From JBBRUG01 sp038247995 (lineage in GTDB: Bacteria; Chloroflexota; Chloroflexia; Chloroflexales; Chloroflexaceae), in assembly GCA_038247995.1 (NCBI GenBank), contig JBBRUG010000149.1:1-13781 (forward strand): a stretch of DNA of 13,781 nt. The letters run 5' to 3'. Shown in pieces: positions 1-6,023 of the stretch (its first letter is position 1; every line of letters begins with the position of its first letter). A program made the position numbers and the translations under genes. The notes beneath the pieces are model-generated. The model had not been told where the DNA came from and did no database searches. It saw only the letters and a program-made list of their open reading frames with translations.

Positions 1-86
1 AGTCGTCCCTCCCGATCCCATCGCTGTAATGTCTTCACGGAGACGCCGATCCGCTCCGCAAATTGACGCACCGTGTATGTACTCAT
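1..86 (-). CDS. IS607-type serine recombinase (transposase), N-terminal fragment cut by window edge
   Basis: Only the first 28 codons are in the window; the gene continues past the left edge. The peptide begins MSTYTVRQFAERIGVS and continues VKTLQRWDREGR, a MerR-like winged helix-turn-helix. This is the usual N-terminal DNA-binding domain of IS607-family TnpA serine recombinases, which precedes the catalytic resolvase domain (not visible here). IS607 elements move by a serine-recombinase mechanism, lack terminal inverted repeats and often carry a TnpB partner. The ATG at 86 has no Shine-Dalgarno sequence. A TTGTAG-17-TATACG promoter-like pair (122-117 and 99-94 on the minus strand) would start transcription almost at the ATG, so a leaderless mRNA is possible. 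An alternative is a stand-alone MerR/excisionase-like regulator; the missing C-terminus would decide. Confidence 0.72.
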   Translation of the reverse strand, partial: MSTYTVRQFAERIGVSVKTLQRWDREGR

Positions 87-93
87 ACTGCGT

Positions 94-122
94 CGTATAG
101 CACACTTTTGGGTATTCTACAA
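94..122 (-). promoter_or_regulatory. Possible promoter of the recombinase gene
   Basis: On the minus strand, TTGTAG (122-117) and TATACG (99-94) are separated by 17 nt. The predicted transcription start falls within 1-2 nt of the ATG at 86, which fits the lack of a ribosome binding site. The -35 match is only partial (3 of 6). Confidence 0.35.
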
Positions 123-143
123 AGACTATGTCATGGCTCCTGA

Positions 144-238
144 GTGACAGGGTGACAAGGTGACAAGGTGACAGGGTGACAGGGTGAACTGATGGACTGA
201 TGGACTGTCAGACTGTCAGACTGTCAGACTGTCAGACT
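144..238. repeat. Compound octanucleotide tandem array
   Basis: Three related 8-mers follow one another. There are five copies of GTGACAGG or GTGACAAG (144-183), a broken unit (184-190), two copies of GATGGACT (191-206) and four copies of GTCAGACT (207-238). The array stops 3 nt before the stop codon of the membrane-protein gene that reads toward it, and lies about 58 nt from the recombinase start. It contains no coding sequence. It resembles the short tandemly repeated repetitive sequences known from cyanobacteria; the mechanism that makes it is unknown here. Confidence 0.9.
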
Positions 239-241
239 GAA

Positions 242-2350
242 TCAAAATGGTTCCGGTGGGCGAATCCGCCAGAGCATCGGGCCAAGCCAGATCCAGGCGG
301 TGTTGAGCAATACCAGTGCGCCCATCACCACTACGGCCAGGCGCCCTAAGCGCCCGTAGCGCCAGATCGCCTGCGTGCCGAGCGCTCCGCCGACCGCGAT
401 TACCCAGGCGATGAACATGAGCCAGCGTGGGCTGTTGGTAACGCCGGAGATGAACGGGAATGCGGCGAAGGTGAGCGCTACCGTCAGGCTGCCGAACATA
501 AGCGCCAACACTGCCCGTGTCGCCCCCTGTCGCGCTCCGCGCTCCGCGCTCCGCGCTCCGCCGCCTGCCTGCTGATCGAACAGGCGGCGGCTCAGCGCTA
601 CGATTCCGATCAATGCCATCGGGAGTGGGAAGAACCCAAAATGGGTGATCAGTCCGGCTTCCCAGAGCGTGTTCCACAGCACCGCCCGGCTCACCGGGGC
701 GCGCCCGGCTACAGCGGTGAGTCCGCCTGAACTTGCGGTCTGGAGTTGCTCTAAAAACAATGGGATATAGGCTGTGTAGAAGAAGACCGCAGCAAAGAGG
801 CCTGCACCGAATGTCGCTATGGTCAGTGGGTTGCGCAACGCTTGAGCCCAACTGCTACCGCGCCATGCGCCGATCCAGACGCCAACAACGAGCAACCCGA
901 GTAACAAAGCGGTATTGATCAAAAAGCCAAAATGGCCGAGAAAAACCAGTGTGGCGAGCACGCCGACCACCCACGTCCAACGCTCCCGGCGCGCACGATC
1001 AGCGCTTTGCCAGGCTTCGGCAGCCAGCACTAGCGCCGCAATCAGCAGCAAGTGCAGGAATTGGGTGTAGATGTGCGTGTCGAACGACCACCAAGTGGTC
1101 ATGAAGGTGGCGGCCGTAAACACGTAAATTGCGGCGGCGAGCAACGCGGTCGCTGGGCGCGCGATCCGCACGGTAATGGCGTAGATCACAACTGCACTAA
1201 ACGCATCCACAAGCGCGGCGCCAAGTTCGAGCACAGTTGTCGGGCTGAGGCCGAGCAGTGGAAAGGGCGCAATCAGCAGGTAGGGGCCTGGCGGGTAAGG
1301 AAAATCTACCCCGCGGTTCTTCGAGAGGATGAAAATGAGCCCGCCGATGGCTTCGTTGAAACGGTTGACATGAAAACCAATATCGCCGTGCATCGAGTTG
1401 GGGTAGAGCCGTCCGCCGTAGCGCAGTGCAAAGCTGATCACGGCGATCGCCGTCAGACCGCCGAGGATCGTCGTCGGTAGGGGTAGCCTCAGGCGGCGGG
1501 CCATGCCGGGCAGGACGGCGCGCAGTCCAATCGCCAGCGGATAGCTCAACGCAGCCGCCGTTAGGGCTGCCGTTGCGCCGAAGGCCCAGCGCGGTGGATC
1601 GAGTACGGCTGCCACAGCGATCAGGCCGGCGCTGATCACTACGAGCCAGTGCTGTGCCGTTCGGCCCGCTACGCCTGTCGCGTGCCCCAACGCTAGCGCG
1701 ATGAGGATCACCGCACCCAGCCATGTGAGCAGCGCCGTTTGCGTCGGCGCCGTAAAGCTCGGCGTTGGCGCAGCAGTGATCCTGATCACGCCCAGGGGTG
1801 TGCCAAGTAGGCGCGGGTCGCCGGGGGGGCTGAAGGTGTCGGTGCCGATTCGCACGTCGAGTGTGCCGTCGGGTAACGCATCGGCGGGCACCACAAATGC
1901 CGCCGGGCCGCCGTCGCGTCGGATCGGCAGTTCGGCCAGTTGGCGCGTGCCGGCCCAGATTGTGTAGCTCTGTGGCCCAGCCTCCAGTACTTCGGCGGCA
2001 ATCGGCAACTGATAGAATGTCACGATCAATGGGCGAACGCCTAGCCCCGGCACCGTCATCCGTGCGCCGTCGGTCGTCCAGCGGTAGGTGCCGTGTTCGC
2101 CAATTTCGGCATTGTTGAAGCCTTGCAGGAAGGGCAGATCGCTACCGACACCCTCCTCAAAGCCAACATCAATCCGATAATTACGCGGCAACTGCGCAGC
2201 CAGCAGCGCCGCCGCCAGCACAATGCCCAGCGCGATCCAGAACGCCGGCGCCGTAAGCGCAGTTAGGTCGGCGCGCAGCCGGTGCCACGCTGTCGAGGCG
2301 CTCACCACCCGCGAATGTGCGCCTGGTTGGGCGATCTTCGGTGTACTCAT
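242..2350 (-). CDS. Large multi-pass membrane protein, GT-C glycosyltransferase-like
   Basis: This 702-residue protein begins at ATG 2350, preceded by AGGTG at 2359-2355. An upstream in-frame ATG at 2416 was rejected because it would read through a perfect inverted repeat and lacks this site. A first membrane helix (about 35-53) is followed by an apparent extracytoplasmic beta-rich domain (about 56-200) and then about ten hydrophobic helices. A loop with HGDIGFHVNRF (321-331) and a following FPYPPGPYLL stretch (350-359) resemble GT-C/PMT-like polyprenyl-phosphate-sugar transferases, where an acidic residue in an outer loop is catalytic. Donor and acceptor cannot be read from the sequence. Residues 597-607 (GGARSAERGAR) are encoded by a 7 bp tandem repeat and probably lie in a loop between helices. 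Membrane location is secure; the glycosyltransferase role is inferred. Confidence 0.8.
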   Translation of the reverse strand: MSTPKIAQPGAHSRVVSASTAWHRLRADLTALTAPAFWIALGIVLAAALLAAQLPRNYRIDVGFEEGVGSDLPFLQGFNNAEIGEHGTYRWTTDGARMTVPGLGVRPLIVTFYQLPIAAEVLEAGPQSYTIWAGTRQLAELPIRRDGGPAAFVVPADALPDGTLDVRIGTDTFSPPGDPRLLGTPLGVIRITAAPTPSFTAPTQTALLTWLGAVILIALALGHATGVAGRTAQHWLVVISAGLIAVAAVLDPPRWAFGATAALTAAALSYPLAIGLRAVLPGMARRLRLPLPTTILGGLTAIAVISFALRYGGRLYPNSMHGDIGFHVNRFNEAIGGLIFILSKNRGVDFPYPPGPYLLIAPFPLLGLSPTTVLELGAALVDAFSAVVIYAITVRIARPATALLAAAIYVFTAATFMTTWWSFDTHIYTQFLHLLLIAALVLAAEAWQSADRARRERWTWVVGVLATLVFLGHFGFLINTALLLGLLVVGVWIGAWRGSSWAQALRNPLTIATFGAGLFAAVFFYTAYIPLFLEQLQTASSGGLTAVAGRAPVSRAVLWNTLWEAGLITHFGFFPLPMALIGIVALSRRLFDQQAGGGARSAERGARQGATRAVLALMFGSLTVALTFAAFPFISGVTNSPRWLMFIAWVIAVGGALGTQAIWRYGRLGRLAVVVMGALVLLNTAWIWLGPMLWRIRPPEPF
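533..560. repeat. Heptanucleotide tandem repeat inside a coding gene
   Basis: Four perfect head-to-tail copies of CGCTCCG lie within the membrane-protein gene. Because three 7-mers make 21 nt, the array stays in frame and would give a seven-residue peptide period (GARSAER). It falls between predicted membrane helices, where extra residues are likely tolerated. Confidence 0.92.
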
Positions 2351-2359
2351 CGTACACCT

Positions 2360-2389
2360 ATTATAAAGGGTGTATGGTATCTGCGTTGA
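2360..2389 (-). promoter_or_regulatory. Possible promoter of the membrane-protein gene
   Basis: A perfect TATAAT lies at 2365-2360 on the minus strand, with a weak -35 (TCAACG, 2389-2384) 18 nt upstream. Transcription would start only a few bases before ATG 2350. The -35 falls inside the inverted repeat at 2378-2412, so a protein bound there could block this promoter. The -10 match is good; the rest is inference. Confidence 0.4.
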
Positions 2390-2412
2390 CGGCATCGCCG
2401 TCAACGCAGATA
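2378..2412. promoter_or_regulatory. Perfect 16 bp inverted repeat (operator or U-less terminator)
   Basis: The arms TATCTGCGTTGACGGC (2378-2393) and its exact complement (2397-2412) are separated by ATC. It lies 52 nt after the stop of the acyl-CoA synthetase gene and 27 nt before the start of the membrane-protein gene. No T-run follows on either strand, so it is not a classic intrinsic terminator. It overlaps the probable -35 of the downstream gene, which favours an operator or a transcript-stabilising hairpin. Confidence 0.7.
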
Positions 2413-2464
2413 GCAACCGGGTTAGCGATGCACGAGAGCCGGCTTAGTCGGGTTACTCAGTGCT

Positions 2465-4033
2465 CTAGGCCAGGCCGAGGGTTTTGGCCATTGTGATCCG
2501 CTGGAGTTTACCGGTGGCGCCGCGTGGCAGCGCTTCGAGCATGTGGACGCGCCGGGGAACTTTGAAGTCGGCCAACGTGGCCGCGCAGTGGTCGCGTAGT
2601 TCTTGTTCGCTCGTTTTGGCGTCGGGGCGCAGCACCACGGCGGCGTGAACTTCTTCACCGAGCGTCGCGTGCGGCACGGCGAAGGCGAGCGCTTCGGCCA
2701 CGGCGTGGTGACGCAGCAGCGCGTCGTCGATCTCCAGCGGCGAGATCTTTTCGCCGCCGCGATTGATCAGTTCTTTGAGCCGCCCGGTGAGGCAGAGGTA
2801 GCCGTCGGTGTCGAGGTAGCCCTGGTCGCCGGTGCGAAACCAGCCGTCGGTGAAGGCGCCGGCGTTGGCTTCAGGGTTGTTTTCGTAGCCGTCGACGACA
2901 TTGCCGCCGCGCACTACTACTTCGCCGATGGTGCCCTGACCCAGCAGTTCGCCCGTGTCGTCCATAATCGCCACATCCACGCCGACGCCCACGCCCACAC
3001 TGCCGCCCTTGCGCGCGGCGGGCGGCAACGGGTTCGAGGCCATCTGATGGCTCGCCTCGGTCATGCCGTAGCTTTCCAGCACCGGCGCGCCAAACGCCGC
3101 CTCCAGGCGCTCCATCACCACCGGCGGCAGCGGCGCGCTGCTCGAACGGATGAAGCGGAACGGGTTGGCCGCGATCAGCGCGGCATTGCGCTCGGCGCGG
3201 CTCAGCAGCAATTGGTGCATCGTCGGTACGGCTGAATACCAGGTGGGTTTGAAGATATCGACCCACTGCCAGAACTTCAGCGCGTCGAAGCCGGGCGGGC
3301 AGATCACTGCGCCGCCGGTGGCCAGGCTGCTCAGCAACGAGGCGACGATGCCGTGAATGTGGAACAGCGGCATAATGCATAGCGCCCGGTCGGCGGCGGT
3401 GAGGTTGTAGGTGGCAATAATATTGCGCGCCGAGGTGGCCAGATTGCGGTGGCGCAGCGGCACACGCTTCGGTCGGTTGGTGGTGCCGCTGGTATGCAGA
3501 ATCAAGGCTACATCGTCGGGTTGCGCAAAGCCGAGGGCTGCGGACTGCGAACCGTCCGACTGCGGGCTGTCCGACTGCGGACTGCCGACTGCGGACTGCC
3601 GACTGCCCGCCTGCACATCAAGTGCCAGCGTGCCATCTTCGTTCACCGTAGCGGCGATGAATTGCATATCGGGGCGCAATGCTGCTTCGGCGTCCGGCAC
3701 AGCGCCGGGGCGGGCGATCAGCGCTTTCGCCTGGGTGTCTTCGTAGTAAAATGCGAACTCGTCGGCGCGATATTTGGGGTTCAGCGGTGCCGCTGTGGCG
3801 GCTGTAGCTACGGCCAGGAAGGCGATTACCATCTCCGGGCCATTGCCCATCGCCAGCGCCACCCGGTCGCCCCGGCCAATACCCCACGCCTGAAGTTGGC
3901 CGGCCAGGGCGCGCACATTTGCGCGTAGAACGCCATAGGTTACCGTCGGCCGGTCGGGGGCCAGCAGGGCGGGCGCGTCGGTTGCTCCAGCGTCGAGCAG
4001 ATCGAGCAACGTTGCACGTACAGACTCACTCAT
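2465..4033 (-). CDS. Acyl-CoA synthetase, AAE3/Pcs60 (oxalate-CoA ligase)-like
   Basis: The 522-residue product is a class I adenylate-forming enzyme: it activates a carboxylate with ATP and transfers it to CoA. Visible motifs are the P-loop LHTSGTTNRPKRVPL (179-193), LESYGMTEASHQMASNPLPP (319-338), WFRTGD (398-403) with the ATP-binding Asp403, the hinge region GRLKELINRGGEKISP (417-432) and the catalytic Lys509 in GATGK. The segments PLFHIHG, TWYSAVPTMHQ and TEASHQMASNPLPP closely resemble plant AAE3 and yeast Pcs60, which are oxalyl-CoA synthetases, so oxalate or another small acid is a reasonable guess rather than a proven substrate. ATG 4033 follows AAAAGGAG with 7 nt spacing. Residues 141-165 (Ser/Gln-rich) are encoded by a short tandem repeat and look like a late insertion just before the P-loop. 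Confidence 0.88.
   Translation of the reverse strand: MSESVRATLLDLLDAGATDAPALLAPDRPTVTYGVLRANVRALAGQLQAWGIGRGDRVALAMGNGPEMVIAFLAVATAATAAPLNPKYRADEFAFYYEDTQAKALIARPGAVPDAEAALRPDMQFIAATVNEDGTLALDVQAGSRQSAVGSPQSDSPQSDGSQSAALGFAQPDDVALILHTSGTTNRPKRVPLRHRNLATSARNIIATYNLTAADRALCIMPLFHIHGIVASLLSSLATGGAVICPPGFDALKFWQWVDIFKPTWYSAVPTMHQLLLSRAERNAALIAANPFRFIRSSSAPLPPVVMERLEAAFGAPVLESYGMTEASHQMASNPLPPAARKGGSVGVGVGVDVAIMDDTGELLGQGTIGEVVVRGGNVVDGYENNPEANAGAFTDGWFRTGDQGYLDTDGYLCLTGRLKELINRGGEKISPLEIDDALLRHHAVAEALAFAVPHATLGEEVHAAVVLRPDAKTSEQELRDHCAATLADFKVPRRVHMLEALPRGATGKLQRITMAKTLGLA
3541..3613. repeat. Degenerate 7/8-mer tandem repeat inside the acyl-CoA synthetase gene
   Basis: Units such as CGGACTG, CCGACTG and TCCGACTG repeat about ten times. 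The array covers exactly codons 141-165 and keeps the frame open. The encoded peptide is rich in Ser, Gln, Asp and Gly, unlike the flanking conserved fold. The same unit family (GACTG core) resembles part of the array at 191-238. Confidence 0.88.
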
Positions 4034-4061
4034 TCAACAGCTCCTTTTGTAACAAACGACA

Positions 4062-4111
4062 AACTGCCGCAGTTCCCCTACCTGTGTGAACAGAGCGGAA
4101 CTGCGGCAGTT
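4062..4111 (-). terminator. Perfect 15 bp inverted repeat, probable terminator of the small gene
   Basis: AACTGCCGCAGTTCC (4062-4076) and its exact complement (4097-4111) flank a 20 nt loop. On the minus strand the stem is followed by TTTGTCGTTTGTT, a broken U-rich tail, 23 nt after the stop of the gene at 4135-4422. Each arm also contains a near-palindrome (AACTGC-N-GCAGTT), so two operator copies 37 bp apart is an alternative reading. It ends 28 nt before the start of the acyl-CoA synthetase gene. Confidence 0.6.
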
Positions 4112-4134
4112 GCATGCAACCTCGTGCGAGCGTG

Positions 4135-4422
4135 TTATTCGCCCTCGGGGATGTTGCCCGTCTCTTCGTACTCACGGAGCGCGGTAACGGCACGATCAAA
4201 ACTGTAGTAGTAGATCTCAGCGTCCCAGCGGTCTACCTGTGGATCATAACTGCATAGAATCTCGATCTCGGCAGCACCATCGCTGTAGACTTGTGCGCGC
4301 GCCATCCAGAGATTTGCGCAACGCAACGCTCGCGAACTCAGCAGTTCGCCCCGGAAGGTGTCTGCTCCCGCCTCGCTGAAGATCTGGCCGGGCTCCATCA
4401 CCGTTGCTGTTCCGCCCGCCAT
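4135..4422 (-). CDS. Small protein of unknown function (95 aa)
   Basis: I do not recognise this protein. The ATG at 4422 follows a strong AAGGAG with 6 nt spacing, which supports a real gene. It has no signal peptide or membrane helix and is acidic at the C-terminus (REYEETGNIPEGE). The middle reads like alternating beta strands and a helix: AAEIEILCSYDPQV, then RWDAEIYYYSF, then a helix around DRAVTALREYEE. It contains two cysteines (about 34 and 57) without a metal-binding spacing. It stands alone, with 302 nt upstream and a hairpin just after its stop, so it is probably a single-gene transcript. No function is proposed. Confidence 0.72.
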   Translation of the reverse strand: MAGGTATVMEPGQIFSEAGADTFRGELLSSRALRCANLWMARAQVYSDGAAEIEILCSYDPQVDRWDAEIYYYSFDRAVTALREYEETGNIPEGE

Positions 4423-4725
4423 TGCTGGCTCCTTCCCACGTACATGCTCATCAAGCCCATGTCCAAGTGTGATTACAGTTGCAGGTACGGCGTAGACTCG
4501 GGTAGGCCGATCGTGCCGTTGCTTAGGAGCCGCCTAGTCCCGAAGATCTGTAAGCGTTACCTGTCTGTGAAATCCGTATCACAATTATACCGCAACTGTG
4601 TGTGAGCGATAGCAGGCTGTCATCCTCCAGATGGGGCATTTTTCGCCTACAGCGGCGAGTATAACAATTGAGCCGTCCGCTTGGCGATGCGCCCACTGCT
4701 ATAATGAATGTCATCCATAATCTAC
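4423..4725. other. Intergenic region upstream of the small gene
   Basis: No convincing gene is seen in these 303 nt. A perfect TATAAT on the minus strand (4589-4584) could be the -10 of the 4135-4422 gene, but no matching -35 lies at 17-18 nt and the leader would be about 155 nt. A 5 bp hairpin (TCGCC/GGCGA, 4648-4663) is present but weak. A plus-strand TATAAT at 4699-4704 points into the end of the DHOD-like gene and is probably chance. Confidence 0.5.
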
Positions 4726-5799
4726 TCAATCCCCATCCGGCGCGGCCAGGAACGGATAGAGCAGTTCGCCGGTCAGGACATTATGCGCGCCCTGGCCGAC
4801 GTGCGGTCGATACGAACTGAGCACCTGGAGGTAGTTCGAGCGTTCCAGGGCAGCCGGCTCGGCCACGTGGCGCTGGCTCATGCTGCCTTGCATCTGGGTG
4901 ATCGACTCGTATTCGTGGGTTAGCATCCACTCGCGCAGGTTGGCCAGCATGGTGCGCACGTGCTCAGTCGGGTCGTTCATCAGCAGCGCCGAGGCCATCA
5001 TGGCCACCCGTGCGCCGGCCATCATCGCCTTGAGTACGTCGGTGGCTGTGTGTACGCCACTCGTGATTGCAAAGTCTACCGGCACCCGCCCGTACAGTAG
5101 CGCCACCCAGCGCAACGGCAAACGCAGTTCGTGATGATCGCTCAGCTGCAAGTTCGGCACGACGCTCAGATTTTCCAGGTCGAAGTCGGGTTGGTAGAAA
5201 CGATTGAAGAGCACCAGGCCATTCGCCCCGGCCTCCATCAGCCGCCAGGCCAGGTTCGGCAATGCGCTAATGTACGGGCTGAGTTTCACCGCCAGCGGGA
5301 TGCTGATCTCGGCGCGTACCGAGCGCACCAGATCGACATAAGCCTGTTCCAACTCTACGCTGGTGAGGTTCGGGTCAGTCGGCAAATAGTAGATATTCAG
5401 CTCCAGCGCATCGGCGCTGGCCTCTTCGATCAGTTTGGCATACTTCACCCAGCCGCCCGCCGAGACGCCGTTTAAGCTGCCGATTACCGGAATGTCGAGG
5501 TTCTGTTTTAGCTTACGCACCTGCTCTAAGTAACGCTCCGGCCCCACGCTGTATGTGCCGTGATCAGGCAGATAACTCAATGCCTCGGCAAAGCTGTCGG
5601 AGCCGTAGCTCAGCAACCGATCCAGCTCCAGGCTCTGCTGAATGATTTGCTCCTCAAACAGCGAGTACATCACCACCGCACCCACGCCGGCTTCGGCCAG
5701 GCGCTGGATCGTTTCCACGCGCTGCGAGAGCGGTGAGGCCGAGGCGACAAGCGGTGTGCTCAGCTTCATGCCCAGGTAGGTTGTGCTCAGGTTGATCAT
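4726..5799 (-). CDS. Dihydroorotate-dehydrogenase-like FMN protein (nifJ-associated)
   Basis: This 357-residue protein has the TIM-barrel fold of the dihydroorotate dehydrogenase family. Seen are the N-terminal YLGMKLSTPLVASASPLS (8-25), LELNIYYLP (132-140), IPLAVKLSP (167-175), GLVLFNRFYQPD (194-205) and the FMN-phosphate segment ITSGVHTATDVLKAMMAGA (245-263). True PyrD has a Ser/Cys catalytic base and an Asn in an NISCPN-type motif; here that stretch is NIYYLPTD, so classical dihydroorotate oxidation is unlikely. Genes of this subgroup are often found beside nifJ, as here (215 nt away, same strand), suggesting a flavoprotein partner in pyruvate/ferredoxin metabolism. ATG 5799 follows AAAAGGAT. 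The real substrate is unknown; pyrD is not assigned. Confidence 0.85.
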   Translation of the reverse strand: MINLSTTYLGMKLSTPLVASASPLSQRVETIQRLAEAGVGAVVMYSLFEEQIIQQSLELDRLLSYGSDSFAEALSYLPDHGTYSVGPERYLEQVRKLKQNLDIPVIGSLNGVSAGGWVKYAKLIEEASADALELNIYYLPTDPNLTSVELEQAYVDLVRSVRAEISIPLAVKLSPYISALPNLAWRLMEAGANGLVLFNRFYQPDFDLENLSVVPNLQLSDHHELRLPLRWVALLYGRVPVDFAITSGVHTATDVLKAMMAGARVAMMASALLMNDPTEHVRTMLANLREWMLTHEYESITQMQGSMSQRHVAEPAALERSNYLQVLSSYRPHVGQGAHNVLTGELLYPFLAAPDGD

Positions 5800-5817
5800 G
5801 GGAGATCCTTTTGTTGA

Positions 5818-5848
5818 GCCGAAGCATTCGCATTGCGAATGCTTCGGC
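5818..5848. promoter_or_regulatory. Perfect 15 bp inverted repeat before the DHOD-like gene
   Basis: GCCGAAGCATTCGCA (5818-5832) and its exact complement (5834-5848) are separated by one base. It lies 166 nt after the nifJ stop and 18 nt before the DHOD-like start, directly upstream of its ribosome binding site. No U-tract follows on the minus strand. It may partly terminate nifJ transcripts, stabilise an RNA end or act as an operator. Confidence 0.65.
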
Positions 5849-5898
5849 CTTACGTGCGAAGGTCAGATGCGGGCGATGCTGGGCATGCGGTGCGCCGG

Positions 5899-6023
5899 CG
5901 GGTGCCCGAGTCAGTGCCTGCAACCCCGCCTCGGATTGGTCAGGTGCAGACGACACTGGACACGACGTGCGCTGGCCGGGTGCCCGGCTCAGTGTTCTCA
6001 ATATTACAGTTCGCTCAGTGTTC
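5899..6023. repeat. Short direct repeats at the nifJ 3' end
   Basis: CGGGTGCCCG followed by two variable bases and TCAGTG occurs at 5899-5916 and 5977-5994 (16 of 18 identical, 78 bp apart). GCTCAGTGTTC occurs at 5987-5997 and 6013-6023, the second copy running into the last codons of nifJ. They suggest small local duplications after the gene. No gene is seen in this spacer. Confidence 0.6.

Noticed and set aside
144..238. CRISPR array
   Set aside because: Units are 8 bp with no spacers, and no cas genes are present.
2351..2416. Earlier in-frame start for the membrane protein at 2416
   Set aside because: It would translate through the perfect inverted repeat and the promoter-like TATAAT, and it has no ribosome site; ATG 2350 has AGGTG in place.
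4699..4704. Plus-strand TATAAT as a promoter
   Set aside because: It has no -35 at a suitable distance and no plus-strand gene follows it.
4726..5799. Genuine pyrD for pyrimidine synthesis
   Set aside because: The catalytic Ser/Cys-containing motif is missing and the context is nifJ rather than pyr genes.
5654..6001. Minus-strand open frame of 115 codons between nifJ and the DHOD-like gene
   Set aside because: It overlaps the start of the DHOD-like gene in another frame, has no ribosome site and looks like low-complexity shadow sequence.
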